64,000 nt of DNA from positions 62,001 through 126,000 of the forward strand of contig NZ_PUIA01000042.1 of the NCBI RefSeq assembly GCF_002967715.1, in the 5' to 3' direction. The stretch comes from Blastopirellula marina (GTDB lineage Bacteria > Planctomycetota > Planctomycetia > Pirellulales > Pirellulaceae). The position numbers were made by a program, and so were the translations under genes. Below the pieces are notes generated by a model. It was given only the letters and a program-made list of their open reading frames with translations. It made no database searches and was not told the origin of the DNA. This document shows positions 1-8,501 of the stretch, piece after piece (position 1 is the stretch's first letter; every line of letters starts with the position of its first letter).

Positions 1-426
1 ATGGACGAACGTGGACCAGCCCGCAAGATCGACAATCGCGTCGCTCAGGTGCATCCTGTGACCCAGGCCGTCGTGTCCGGTGCATCGATTACTGCCGAGC
101 ACCTGGGTGCTAAACTGCTGGTTACGGCAACGCGTACCGGTGGTACAGCCCTTACCAAAGCTAAGCTCCGCGACGCGATTCCAACGATCAGCGTGAGCGA
201 CTCCGACGCCGCACTTCGACGTATGTGCTTGTACTGGGGTGTCACGCCGATTGCCAATGCCCCAGTGCACAACGGCATTCAACTTCGTCGCTTCATCGAC
301 CAGTGGGGGCTTTCCAACGGCTACCTGGAAGAAGGAGACCGCGTGGTCTTCATCACCGGCGGCGGCATCATGCAATCGGCCGAATACATCGTGGTCGTCC
401 ACCGAGTTGAAAAGCCACAGGACTAG
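1..426 (+). CDS. pyk: Pyruvate kinase, C-terminal part (5' end outside window)
   Basis: The 141 residues match the C-terminal allosteric domain of pyruvate kinase, which makes pyruvate and ATP from phosphoenolpyruvate in glycolysis. The pattern VVSGASITAEHLGAKLLVTA, then TRTGGTA, a VSDSDAALRRMCLYWGV block and a closing GDRVVFITGG strand is the usual order of that domain. Only the last third of the enzyme is visible, so the ATG at base 1 is almost certainly an internal methionine and the catalytic barrel lies upstream of the window. The gene ends with TAG at 424-426. No clear terminator with a U-run follows, only a short CCACG/CGTGG hairpin near 437-452. Confidence 0.88.
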   Translation: MDERGPARKIDNRVAQVHPVTQAVVSGASITAEHLGAKLLVTATRTGGTALTKAKLRDAIPTISVSDSDAALRRMCLYWGVTPIANAPVHNGIQLRRFIDQWGLSNGYLEEGDRVVFITGGGIMQSAEYIVVVHRVEKPQD

Positions 427-575
427 GCGCAATTGTCGCCACGGGCTGCGTGGTTGAACGCCTGATATTTCACAGAAAGCAAGGGCCATACTCAAAAGTT
501 AGAGCATGGCACTTGTTTTATTTGGCTTGCACGCTCGAGAAGACTTGATCGCGGCACCCAGCCGAATGAGCACTT

Positions 576-1130
576 CTAGTCGATCGCTTGCGAATACTCG
601 CCTTGCCGCGCTGATACCAGCGAACGCCAGGCATGCTCGAGCAAGTTACTCAGTACAAAGCACCCCATACCTGCTAGTGCCGCGCCGCTGATCAGGCAAA
701 CGCCCGTCACAGCGTAGTTGAACTGCTGGGGGGGAACCCAGGTGCTGGCAACCGCGCCAACGATCGCTCCGGCCAGCGTCGCTTGGCTCACCAGGCGGAT
801 CTGCCACGAGGAGAGCCCAGTCCGCTCGGCGAGGTTGGGGGACTTCCACTTGCGGCGTGGTGAAGAAGGCGGGGGCAAAGGAATGTTTTGCGGCTCGCGT
901 CGCTTCTTTCGCTGGTGCCCCAGTCGATGGCACAGATACGAAGCACCCAAGTGAACCAGCGTGACCACCAGAAAGAGAACCGTCATATAAGCGGCAAAGG
1001 GACCGACAAGCCGCAGGATGGCAAACACCACGCCGCATAAAGCCAAAGCCCAGGCCATAGCCCAAAGCGAAAACCTGGGAGGCGATTCAAATTTGAATTC
1101 AGAGTCACTTGCCATCGATGACCTACCCAT
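576..1130 (-). CDS. Hypothetical multi-pass membrane protein
   Basis: A 184-residue protein of unknown function. It has about four hydrophobic segments, at roughly residues 22-42, 45-68, 115-138 and 148-168. A basic, proline-rich loop near residues 72-95 lies between the second and third. There is no recognisable catalytic motif. Two starts are possible: ATG at 1130, or ATG at 1115, which is preceded by a purine-rich GGTAGG and may be the real one. It lies on the minus strand downstream of the sulfatase and convergent with pyruvate kinase, and nothing in the context suggests a role. I do not recognise the family. Confidence 0.6.
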   Translation of the reverse strand: MGRSSMASDSEFKFESPPRFSLWAMAWALALCGVVFAILRLVGPFAAYMTVLFLVVTLVHLGASYLCHRLGHQRKKRREPQNIPLPPPSSPRRKWKSPNLAERTGLSSWQIRLVSQATLAGAIVGAVASTWVPPQQFNYAVTGVCLISGAALAGMGCFVLSNLLEHAWRSLVSARQGEYSQAID

Positions 1131-1219
1131 ATGGAACGCCCAACGTCAGCGTTAGGTTTATCGTACCGAAAGGAACGCATCTGGCAAATTGAAAGCGGAA
1201 AGTTCGCCCGCGTATGGGG

Positions 1220-1249
1220 GCTTCCTGCCGCAAGATTGGGGCAGGAAGC
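1220..1249 (-). terminator. Hairpin downstream of sulfatase gene
   Basis: A perfect 10-bp inverted repeat, GCTTCCTGCC at 1220-1229 and GGCAGGAAGC at 1240-1249, with a 10-base loop. It sits 27 bases past the end of the sulfatase gene. No U-run follows on the minus strand, so it may end transcription weakly or only protect the 3' end of the message. Confidence 0.4.
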
Positions 1250-1275
1250 AGGCCCGTTCGCACAGCCAGCAGACG

Positions 1276-2640
1276 CTACTGAAGCGACGTCCGCATCTGC
1301 TCGAGTTCTGCCCGCATGGCATTCAGCTTGTCAGCATGCTTAGGATCATCGGCCAGATTGGTGACCTCGTGCGGGTCTTGCTGCAAGTCGAACAACTGTT
1401 CCAGTTTCGGCTTGCTATTGGGGTAGAAGACGTACTTCCAATTCTCTTCCCGGACCCCTTCACTTTGTGGAATGGTGGCATGGGGGAAAAGGTGCTCGTA
1501 CAGGAATTCGGTCCGCCAGCCGCTGGTCTGCTTTCCAGTGACAAGTCCGGTGAGGCTTTGCCCCTGCATCACCGAAGGTGGTTCGATGCCGGCCAAGTCG
1601 AGAAGGGTAGGAGCGACGTCGATACTAAGGACCATGTCTTCTCGGCGTTGTCCTCGCTTGTCTTTCGGTAGTCGTGGATCGAAGACGATCATGGGGATGC
1701 GAATCGATTCTTCGTACATCAACCACTTGCCGGCCAGGCCATGTTCGCCCAGGAAGAAGCCATGGTCGGAAGTGAACAGAATGACCGTGTTATCGGCCAG
1801 CTTCTTTTCTTTCAGTTTGGCGACCATCGCCCCGACGAAGTCGTCGACGCCGGTCAGCAAGCGGTAGTAGTCTTTGATGTTCTTCTGCAGCATCTCGTTG
1901 CCATCGAAGCGGCGTTCCCAGCGGACACGTGATTCACCACCTTGCAGTTGCTTCGGAAGTTTCTGGTAGTGCTCGTCATTGACGGTTTCTGCCGGCACAA
2001 CGGTATTGTCGGCGTAGTAGTCGGTGTATTTGGGGGCATGCTGAAACTGCCAGCCTGGGCCGTCTTGGCAGTGGGCCGCTTTGAAGCTGACCTGCAGGCA
2101 GAAAGGCTTTTCCGGTGAGCACGTATCGAGGAACTCGAGCGTCTGGTCTTCCAGGTGCTGGGTCATGTGCGGACGACCGTCGACGAAGTACTTGCCTTGG
2201 CCGGGGAAGCCCTTCCAGTAGTCGTATTGATCTGCCGGAAGATCATTGCCTACGCCCCATTTGCCGATGAATGCGGTTTGGTAGCCATTGGCGCGGAGCA
2301 GGGCAGGGAAGGTTTGCGCGAATGCTTCCGGGCTCAGCACGGCTCGAAAGTCGACGATACCATGCCGACGAGCATATTGTCCGGTGATAAACGAGGCCCG
2401 GCTGGTCGCACAAATGGCGGTCGTCGCGAAGGCGTTCTCGAAGACGACCCCTTCCTTGGCCAATCGGTCGATGTTGGGAGTCTTGATCACAGGGTTCCCC
2501 ATGCAGCCCAAAGCGTCCCAGCGCTGGTCGTCGGTAAGTAGAAAGATCAGATTAGGGCGTTCTGCCGCCGATGCGACTTGGCAAGCGGTCAGAATGGAGA
2601 AGGCGGCGAGGAATGCGCCAAGGATCAGTTGTTTTCGCAT
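1276..2640 (-). CDS. Secreted sulfatase (arylsulfatase/alkaline phosphatase superfamily)
   Basis: A 454-residue sulfatase that should hydrolyse sulfate esters, probably on polysaccharides, outside the cytoplasm. An N-terminal signal peptide (residues 1-26, hydrophobic core then ASAAE) is followed by the metal-binding start RPNLIFLLTDDQR. The active-site motif is C77-A-T-S-R81-ASFITGQ. Cys77 would be converted to formylglycine. Thr replaces the Pro of the classical C-x-P-S-R motif, a variant I recall as common in planctomycete sulfatases. A second metal site, TSDHGFFLGEHGLAGK, lies in the middle. Planctomycetes carry many such genes for degrading sulfated algal glycans. It is divergent from comEC with 91 bases between them. 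The substrate cannot be told from sequence. Confidence 0.93.
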   Translation of the reverse strand: MRKQLILGAFLAAFSILTACQVASAAERPNLIFLLTDDQRWDALGCMGNPVIKTPNIDRLAKEGVVFENAFATTAICATSRASFITGQYARRHGIVDFRAVLSPEAFAQTFPALLRANGYQTAFIGKWGVGNDLPADQYDYWKGFPGQGKYFVDGRPHMTQHLEDQTLEFLDTCSPEKPFCLQVSFKAAHCQDGPGWQFQHAPKYTDYYADNTVVPAETVNDEHYQKLPKQLQGGESRVRWERRFDGNEMLQKNIKDYYRLLTGVDDFVGAMVAKLKEKKLADNTVILFTSDHGFFLGEHGLAGKWLMYEESIRIPMIVFDPRLPKDKRGQRREDMVLSIDVAPTLLDLAGIEPPSVMQGQSLTGLVTGKQTSGWRTEFLYEHLFPHATIPQSEGVREENWKYVFYPNSKPKLEQLFDLQQDPHEVTNLADDPKHADKLNAMRAELEQMRTSLQ

Positions 2641-2731
2641 GGTCAGAGGGCTCTGGGGAAGGAAGGGGAGGAGGCAAGAGCTGAAAGCACTAAGTTACCA
2701 AACTTTCGCCCCACCGGCACTAAAAAATTGA

Positions 2732-5308
2732 GTGGCGAGGCAACCAGTGCGATACTGTCAGGCTTACCCTTTTAGCATCGTCCCTCCGCTCGATCGTTTC
2801 AAGTTGGCATCCAGGAAAGCTTCACCGGCATACACCGAGCGTACGATCTATCGTCCGCTGGTCTTGCTTGCGCCGGCGATAACGCTCGGGGTGATCACCG
2901 ATGCGGTATTCAATTTCTCGATGGTGGTTTGGCTCGTCGCGTTCGTGATATTGATCGCATGTTGGGGACTTTTGTGGTGCCAGCAGAGGGAACGCATCGC
3001 AAGTGGAACGCTGCTGTTTGCCGTTTTGGTGCTGGGGGGCATGCTGCATCACGTTCACTGGAACCTCTATCGATCGACCGAACTCAGTCGCGGGCTGTCC
3101 GCTGACAAGCAGCCGGTTGCTTTGCAGGGAATGGTACTCGATTATCCCCGTTTCTTGCCGGCCAGGCCGCCTGGGTCGGCGTTTGAGTTTGAGCAGCCCA
3201 ATCAATGGAAGGTTCCTTTTCGTATTCGCCAGATACGCAATGGTGCTACTTGGGAAGCCGCGTCGGGCGATACCGAAATTTACGTCTCGGGGGATGAACT
3301 CGATGTTCGCCCTGGCCAGTCGATCTTGGTTTTTGCTCAGGCAACGTGTTCGGAAGGAGCGCTGAACCCCGGCGAGTTCGACTTCGCCAACTGGGCCCGA
3401 GCAAACCGCCGGCGGACGTTTTTGCGAAGTGGTTTTCCTGAGTGCCTGAAATCAACCGGGATGACACCGCAACGGTCGCCTTGGGATCCGATTCGCTTGT
3501 CGCGTCAATACGTCAGCCGCGTGTTAGTTGCGGCGATTCCTCCGGGGCTCGATGGTTTGGCCGAAACGATCTTCCTCGGTCGTCGCGAGCGATTGGCTGA
3601 CGAGACGGACGAAGCATTTCGGCAAACAGGGACCGTTCACTTGCTGGCCCTGTCGGGTTTGCATCTGGGAATCTTGGCAATCTTTGCCTATTGGCTATTA
3701 CGCTTCCTGCCGGGGCCAGTGTGGCTACCGGCGGTTTGTCTGCTGTTGATGACGGTCGCCTATGTGGTGTTGGTCGATGCCAGGCCGCCGATCGTGCGGG
3801 CGTCGATCCTGGTGGGTGCGTTCTGTGTGGGGATGATCCTGTATCGGCGGCACATGTTTTGGAACAGCTTGGCGGCGGCCTGGATTTTGGTGATCTGTTG
3901 GAGCCCTACCGAGATTTTCCAAGCGGGAACGCAGCTCTCGTTCATCGCGGTTGCCTCGCTGGCGTGGCTATCCGGTTTTCAAGCGATGATAAAGAAGCCT
4001 GACCCGCTAAAAGATTTGATCGAACAAACTCGCCCTTGGCCGGTGAAATGCTGGAGACGAGTTGTCCGCGGGTTTGGCAGCATGTTCGTGGCCTCGCTCA
4101 TCGTATGGCTGGTAACGTTGCCGTTGGTTCTGTTTCACTTTCATGCGGCATCGCCCTGGACAATTGTCCTTTCGCCTATTCTGATCATTCCCATGTCGAT
4201 CGCTTTGGCGGGGACGCTGATGCTCCTCGTGGCTTCATTAGCGATGCCGATGCTGACACCTTATATCTCGTGGGTCGTATCTGTCCCGTTATGGGGCATG
4301 CAGGAAACCGTAACTTGGACGCAGCAGCACGCTGGCTTCACGCTGTGGTCCGCGGGACCTCCGGCCTGGTGGGTGATTGGGTTTTATGCCGTGGCGGCGA
4401 CGGTTGGCTGGCTGATGATCACGCACCGCGTTCCCGTCCGCTGGAGTACTGCTGTGGTAGCCGCATGGCTGACGGTTGGCTTTGTATGGGGAACGACGCA
4501 GGCCATCGAGTCCAACACGCGAGATGACCTGGTATGCACTTTCGTCAGTGTCGGACATGGAACATGCGTACTGGTTGAACTGCCTGAGGGACGCAACCTG
4601 CTGTACGACTGCGGACGGCTGGGCTCACCGAAACGGGCCTGTGAGTCCCTTTCGGCGGTGCTATGGAGCAAAGGGATCCAGCACCTCGACGCCGTCATCA
4701 TTTCTCACGACGATGCCGACCACTACAACGGTCTGCCGGAAGTGCTCGAGCGATTCTCGGTCGGGGCTGTCTACTGTTCTGAATTGATGGAGAAGATTCC
4801 CAGCGATCTGGTTTCATCGCTGTTGGATGACATTCGCCGTCGCGGTATCCCGCTGCGAAGTTTGTCTGCCGGCCGAAGCTTAAGCGCACACCCAGACGTT
4901 GAGGTGACGATCCTGCATCCCACGCGGAAAGGAGTTCTCGGACGCGACAACGCCAACAGCCTTGTCTTGCTGATCGAATACCAGGGGCGTCGTATCCTTC
5001 TGCCTGGGGACCTGGAATCGCCGGGGACCGAATCCGTGATCGTCGAACGGCCGATCGACTGTGACGTGGTCATGGCCCCGCATCACGGCAGTCGGCACAG
5101 CCACGCGGATTCGTTTTACCAGTGGTGTCAGCCAGAGTGGATCGTGGTGAGCAGCGGCTCGCGGGACATTCTCGGGCCAGTGATCGCAAAGCCGGGCGAG
5201 CCTGTTTGGCTTAACACGGCCGCCAGCGGAAGGATCGAAATTCGGCTTTCGGCCGATGGCGGGCCACCAAAAGTAACTTCGTGGCGAGAGAGCCATCGGA
5301 GGCGGTAG
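2732..5308 (+). CDS. comEC: ComEC/Rec2 DNA-uptake channel
   Basis: An 858-residue inner-membrane protein that moves single-stranded DNA into the cytoplasm during natural transformation. An N-terminal region with two or three membrane segments and an OB-like soluble part (about residues 40-250) precedes the multi-pass competence domain (about 280-590), which contains the family stretch HLLALSGLHLGILA. The C-terminal third is a metallo-beta-lactamase-like domain with SHDDADHYNG at about 658-667 and APHHGSRHSHAD later, so the metal ligands of the nuclease-like domain are present. The GTG at 2732 is the first possible start. Its ribosome-binding site is weak, and the true start could be 20-40 codons further in. 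No other competence genes are nearby, except a prepilin-peptidase-like gene at 16.1 kb. Confidence 0.9.
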   Translation: MARQPVRYCQAYPFSIVPPLDRFKLASRKASPAYTERTIYRPLVLLAPAITLGVITDAVFNFSMVVWLVAFVILIACWGLLWCQQRERIASGTLLFAVLVLGGMLHHVHWNLYRSTELSRGLSADKQPVALQGMVLDYPRFLPARPPGSAFEFEQPNQWKVPFRIRQIRNGATWEAASGDTEIYVSGDELDVRPGQSILVFAQATCSEGALNPGEFDFANWARANRRRTFLRSGFPECLKSTGMTPQRSPWDPIRLSRQYVSRVLVAAIPPGLDGLAETIFLGRRERLADETDEAFRQTGTVHLLALSGLHLGILAIFAYWLLRFLPGPVWLPAVCLLLMTVAYVVLVDARPPIVRASILVGAFCVGMILYRRHMFWNSLAAAWILVICWSPTEIFQAGTQLSFIAVASLAWLSGFQAMIKKPDPLKDLIEQTRPWPVKCWRRVVRGFGSMFVASLIVWLVTLPLVLFHFHAASPWTIVLSPILIIPMSIALAGTLMLLVASLAMPMLTPYISWVVSVPLWGMQETVTWTQQHAGFTLWSAGPPAWWVIGFYAVAATVGWLMITHRVPVRWSTAVVAAWLTVGFVWGTTQAIESNTRDDLVCTFVSVGHGTCVLVELPEGRNLLYDCGRLGSPKRACESLSAVLWSKGIQHLDAVIISHDDADHYNGLPEVLERFSVGAVYCSELMEKIPSDLVSSLLDDIRRRGIPLRSLSAGRSLSAHPDVEVTILHPTRKGVLGRDNANSLVLLIEYQGRRILLPGDLESPGTESVIVERPIDCDVVMAPHHGSRHSHADSFYQWCQPEWIVVSSGSRDILGPVIAKPGEPVWLNTAASGRIEIRLSADGGPPKVTSWRESHRRR

Positions 5309-5376
5309 AGTAGGGGGGCTAGGAGGTTTTAGCGAAAACCTAGATAGCATTCTGCCCTCTTAAGGCCTATTAGGCG

Positions 5377-5404
5377 TTGCAAAATCGGCTTTCACTGCTA
5401 AATT
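5377..5404 (+). promoter_or_regulatory. Candidate promoter for rpsO
   Basis: TTGCAA at 5377-5382 and TAAATT at 5399-5404 are separated by 16 bases and lie about 150 bases upstream of the rpsO start. Each hexamer matches the sigma-70 consensus at four of six positions. This is a guess from sequence alone. Confidence 0.25.
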
Positions 5405-5447
5405 AACGGACTTATCTAGAGATGAAGGATGAGTTTGATGCGATGGT

Positions 5448-5472
5448 GTCCGCGGTTTTGGTAGTCGCGGGC
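5448..5472 (+). promoter_or_regulatory. Hairpin in the rpsO leader, possible S15 control element
   Basis: GTCCGCG at 5448-5454 can pair with CGCGGGC at 5466-5472, including one G-U pair, around an 11-base loop. It lies in the roughly 150-base stretch between the candidate promoter and the rpsO start. In many bacteria S15 binds its own mRNA leader to repress translation. The position suits that role, but the known S15-binding structure is not demonstrated here. Confidence 0.25.
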
Positions 5473-5553
5473 GACCGTGAGGTTTCACAAGTCCTTACTG
5501 TTATTGTGGTTAAGAAGAAGTCACCCTACTTGCGGACGTAAGTAAAGTCGCCC

Positions 5554-5823
5554 ATGTCGATTACCAAAGAAAAGAAGAACGATGCCATCCAGGATTTTCA
5601 ACGTGGTGGCGAGGACACGGGTTCCCCGGAAGTTCAGATTGCGATTTTGACCAATCGCATCAACAACCTGACGGAGCACATGAAGAAGCACAAGAAGGAC
5701 TACGCGACTCGTCGCGGGTTGCTTGCCATGGTGAGCCGTCGTCGCCGCTTGCTCGATTACCTGAAGCGGCACGATCCCCAGAAGTATCTGGATATGCTGG
5801 CACGGCTTGGTATTCGTAAGTAG
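5554..5823 (+). CDS. rpsO: 30S ribosomal protein S15
   Basis: At 89 residues this is the normal length for S15, a primary 16S rRNA-binding protein of the small-subunit platform. It begins [15 protein letters not shown] and contains the family blocks [42 protein letters not shown] and [11 protein letters not shown], ending LARLGIRK. It is followed by pnp, the common bacterial rpsO-pnp order. Two hairpins between the genes (5851-5880 and 5909-5945) suggest that the transcript is processed or partly terminated there. There is a 245-base leader upstream. Confidence 0.98.
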   Translation: MSITKEKKNDAIQDFQRGGEDTGSPEVQIAILTNRINNLTEHMKKHKKDYATRRGLLAMVSRRRRLLDYLKRHDPQKYLDMLARLGIRK

Positions 5824-5850
5824 CGAATCGCTGCTTCGGTCTGGTCGAAG

Positions 5851-5880
5851 GAGGCTCGTACCTATTGTTGGACGAGCCTC
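5851..5880 (+). other. Hairpin in the rpsO-pnp spacer
   Basis: A perfect 9-bp stem, GAGGCTCGT (5851-5859) with ACGAGCCTC (5872-5880), with a 12-base loop. There is no U-run after it. In enteric bacteria the rpsO-pnp spacer holds an RNase III site through which PNPase controls its own mRNA, and this stem could serve that purpose. Confidence 0.4.
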
Positions 5881-5908
5881 TCAAGTTACTGGCAATGGAA
5901 TTAGCCTG

Positions 5909-5945
5909 AAGACGCGCGCCCGACGGGGCTTCCGCGCGTCTTTAC
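5909..5945 (+). terminator. Terminator-like hairpin after rpsO
   Basis: AAGACGCGCG (5909-5918) pairs perfectly with CGCGCGTCTT (5933-5942) around a 14-base loop, and a short T-run (TTT) ends the stem. It looks like an intrinsic terminator or attenuator between rpsO and pnp. The remaining bases up to the pnp start at 6156 hold no gene that I can support. Confidence 0.55.
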
Positions 5946-6155
5946 CACGCCCCGGCCGGTGGTGGAATACAAATTGGCTGGCGGGGCACCCTTACGAGGT
6001 TCCGCTCTATAGAAAAATTGTGCGGTGGGCCTCAACTTATATTGAACCAAGCACTGGATGTTCCAAATGGCCGGGCCCCTCTCTCCTCCAGGCCCATACC
6101 CCCTTGGCGCAAGCCCTCTCGGAAGTCTTCTGGTGCGCTGTGTAGGACGGAAAAA

Positions 6156-8405
6156 GTGGAAGAAATTCGTGTAGAGAAGCAGATCGGCAATGAAACCTTA
6201 TCCATCACAACCGGCTTTCTAGCCAAACAAGCCCACGGCTCGGTGCTTGTTCAGTACGGCGAAACGGTTGTCTTTGTCGCCGCCGTCTCCGGCCCATCTC
6301 GGCCCGGGACTGACTTCTTTCCCCTGACCTGTGATTATCGCGAACGCACCGCGGCTGCCGGTAAGTTCCCAGGTGGTTTTATCAAGCGTGAAGGTCGCCC
6401 CACCACCAAAGAAATCCTTTCGTCGCGTCTGATGGATCGTCCGATCCGTCCGATGTTCCCCAAGGGTTACTACGACGAAGTTCAGATTCAGGCCAGCGTG
6501 GTTGCCAGCGATCGTATGCACGACGGCGACGTGCTTGCCATGAATGGTGCCTCGGCGGCTCTGTGCATCTCGCACCTGCCGTTCCAAGGTCCTTTGGCTG
6601 CGGTTCGCGTCGGTCGTATCGACGGCGAAATCGTTGTGTTCCCATCGTTTGAACAGTTGGAACAAAGCGATCTCGACCTGATCATTTCGGGTAGCAAAGA
6701 TTCGGTGTTGATGATCGAAGGCTTCTCGCGGGAAATTCCCGAAGACGAAATGGCCGAAGCGATCATGAAGGCCCACGAAATCGTCAAGGAAATCTGCGAC
6801 CTGCAGATCGAACTGACCGAAAAGGCCGGTAAAGCAAAGATGGAGTACACCGAACCAGACGACGGTGGTCTTTACCAGCGTCTGATGGATTCGTACTACG
6901 CCGACCTGAAGGCCGCCAAGCAAACGACCGGTAAGCAAGATCGCGCCGACAAGGTTCGCGAACTGAAGACCAGGGTCAAGGAAGAGCTGATTCCCGATCC
7001 ATCCGCGGAAGGTGCGATCTGTGAAGGTGCGTTCGGCACTGCCTGGCACGATCTGGAAGAACGCGTCGTGCGTGACCTGATCCTCAGCGGTACCCGTACC
7101 GATGGTCGCGACACCAAAACCCTGCGTCCGATCGAGTGCAAGGTCGACGTTCTGCCACGCGTTCACGGCTCGGCCGTTTTCCAACGTGGTGAAACCCAAT
7201 CGCTGATCACCGTCACCCTGGGAACCCCACGTGACGAACAGCGTGTCGACGGTCTGATCGACGAGTACTCGAAGAAGTTCATGCTCGACTACAACTTCCC
7301 GAGCTTTTCGGTGGGTGAATGCCGTCCGATTCGTGGCCCAGGCCGACGTGAAATCGGTCACGGTGCTCTGGCCGAACGTAGCGTGAACCCAGTTCTGCCG
7401 GCCGCCGAAGACTTCCCTTATACGGTTCGCGTGATCTCCGACATTCTCGAATCCAACGGCTCGAGCTCGATGGCTTCGGTCTGTGGTGCTACTCTCGGTC
7501 TGATGGCCGCTGGTGTGCCGATCACCAACCCCGTTGCCGGTATCTCGATCGGCCTGGTGAAGGAAGGGGACGACTTCGTCCTGCTGACCGACATCCTGGG
7601 CGAAGAAGATCACCACGGCGACATGGACTTCAAGGTTGCTGGTACCCAGAACGGTATCACTGGCATCCAGTTGGACCTCAAGATCAAGGGGATCAACGAA
7701 GACATCATCCGCAAGACGCTCGTTCAGGCTCGCGAAGCCCGTATCGAGATCCTTCGCAAGATGCTGACCACCATCAGCCAGCCGAAGGACGAGCCATCGA
7801 AGTGGGCTCCACGTATGATGCGAACCAAGATCAACCCAGAAAAGATCGGTCTGCTGATCGGCCCTGGCGGCAAGACGATTCGTGCCATCCAGGAAGAAAC
7901 CGGCGCAACGATCGACGTCGAAGACGACGGTACCGTGATTGTTGCCAGCGGCAACCTGGAATGGGCCGAAGCCGCCATGGCTCGCGTCCAGGCCATTACA
8001 GGTGAAGTCGAAGTCGGCAAGATCTACGAAGGCCGCGTTACCAGCGTGAAGGACTTCGGTGCCTTCGTCGAAATCCTGCCTGGCCGCGACGGCTTGTGCC
8101 ACATCAGCGAACTGTCGACCGAATACGTTTCGGACGTCAACAGCGTGGTGAAGGTCGGCGACATCCTGGCCGTGAAGGTCTTGCTTGTCGACGAACACGA
8201 TCGCGTCAAGCTGAGCCACAAGGCCACCCTGCCAGGCGGCGAAGCCCCTGCTGGTGAAGGTGACGAAGAGCTTGAAACGGCTGGCTCGCGCGGCGGTGAC
8301 CGTGGCGGCCGTGGCGGCGAACGCCGTGATCGTGGCGACCGTGGTGGTGATCGTGGAGGCCGTGGCGGCGACCGCGGACGCCGACGTCCTCGTCGTGAAG
8401 ACTAA
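6156..8405 (+). CDS. pnp: Polyribonucleotide nucleotidyltransferase (PNPase)
   Basis: PNPase degrades RNA 3' to 5' using phosphate and is part of the RNA degradosome in many bacteria. I chose the GTG at 6156 because AGGACGG lies just upstream and the protein then begins VEEIRVEKQIGNETL, as the family does; this gives 749 residues. Two RNase PH-like halves are visible, including FPGGFIKREGRPTTKEIL in the first and the FSVGECRPIRGPGRREIGHG active-site region in the second. A KH domain follows (about 560-615, IGLLIGPGGKTIRAIQEETG), then an S1 domain (about 618-690, GRVTSVKDFGAFVEILPG). The last 40 residues (about 710-749) are an RGG/DRGG-rich tail, likely an extra RNA-binding or disordered segment. 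A strong terminator follows. Confidence 0.97.
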   Translation: MEEIRVEKQIGNETLSITTGFLAKQAHGSVLVQYGETVVFVAAVSGPSRPGTDFFPLTCDYRERTAAAGKFPGGFIKREGRPTTKEILSSRLMDRPIRPMFPKGYYDEVQIQASVVASDRMHDGDVLAMNGASAALCISHLPFQGPLAAVRVGRIDGEIVVFPSFEQLEQSDLDLIISGSKDSVLMIEGFSREIPEDEMAEAIMKAHEIVKEICDLQIELTEKAGKAKMEYTEPDDGGLYQRLMDSYYADLKAAKQTTGKQDRADKVRELKTRVKEELIPDPSAEGAICEGAFGTAWHDLEERVVRDLILSGTRTDGRDTKTLRPIECKVDVLPRVHGSAVFQRGETQSLITVTLGTPRDEQRVDGLIDEYSKKFMLDYNFPSFSVGECRPIRGPGRREIGHGALAERSVNPVLPAAEDFPYTVRVISDILESNGSSSMASVCGATLGLMAAGVPITNPVAGISIGLVKEGDDFVLLTDILGEEDHHGDMDFKVAGTQNGITGIQLDLKIKGINEDIIRKTLVQAREARIEILRKMLTTISQPKDEPSKWAPRMMRTKINPEKIGLLIGPGGKTIRAIQEETGATIDVEDDGTVIVASGNLEWAEAAMARVQAITGEVEVGKIYEGRVTSVKDFGAFVEILPGRDGLCHISELSTEYVSDVNSVVKVGDILAVKVLLVDEHDRVKLSHKATLPGGEAPAGEGDEELETAGSRGGDRGGRGGERRDRGDRGGDRGGRGGDRGRRRPRRED

Positions 8406-8435
8406 CGCTCTCGTAGCGAAAAGTTGATTAAATTG

Positions 8436-8478
8436 AAATGGCCCAGATCGGCTTCGATCTCAGGGCCATTTTTCTTTC
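8436..8478 (+). terminator. Intrinsic terminator after pnp
   Basis: AAATGGCCC (8436-8444) pairs with GGGCCATTT (8463-8471), and an inner AGATC/GATCT stem lies at 8445-8449 and 8456-8460. The stem runs into TTTTTCTTTCT. It separates pnp from the following LRR lipoprotein gene. Confidence 0.8.
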
Positions 8479-8501
8479 TGCATTGCTTTCGAAAGAGAAT
8501 C

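Noticed and set aside
6219-8219. Open frame of 666 codons on the minus strand opposite pnp
   Set aside because: It mirrors the pnp codons, has the Asp/His/Phe/Gln-rich composition typical of a reversed high-GC coding frame, no signal or motif, and no room for its own promoter. Antisense artefact.
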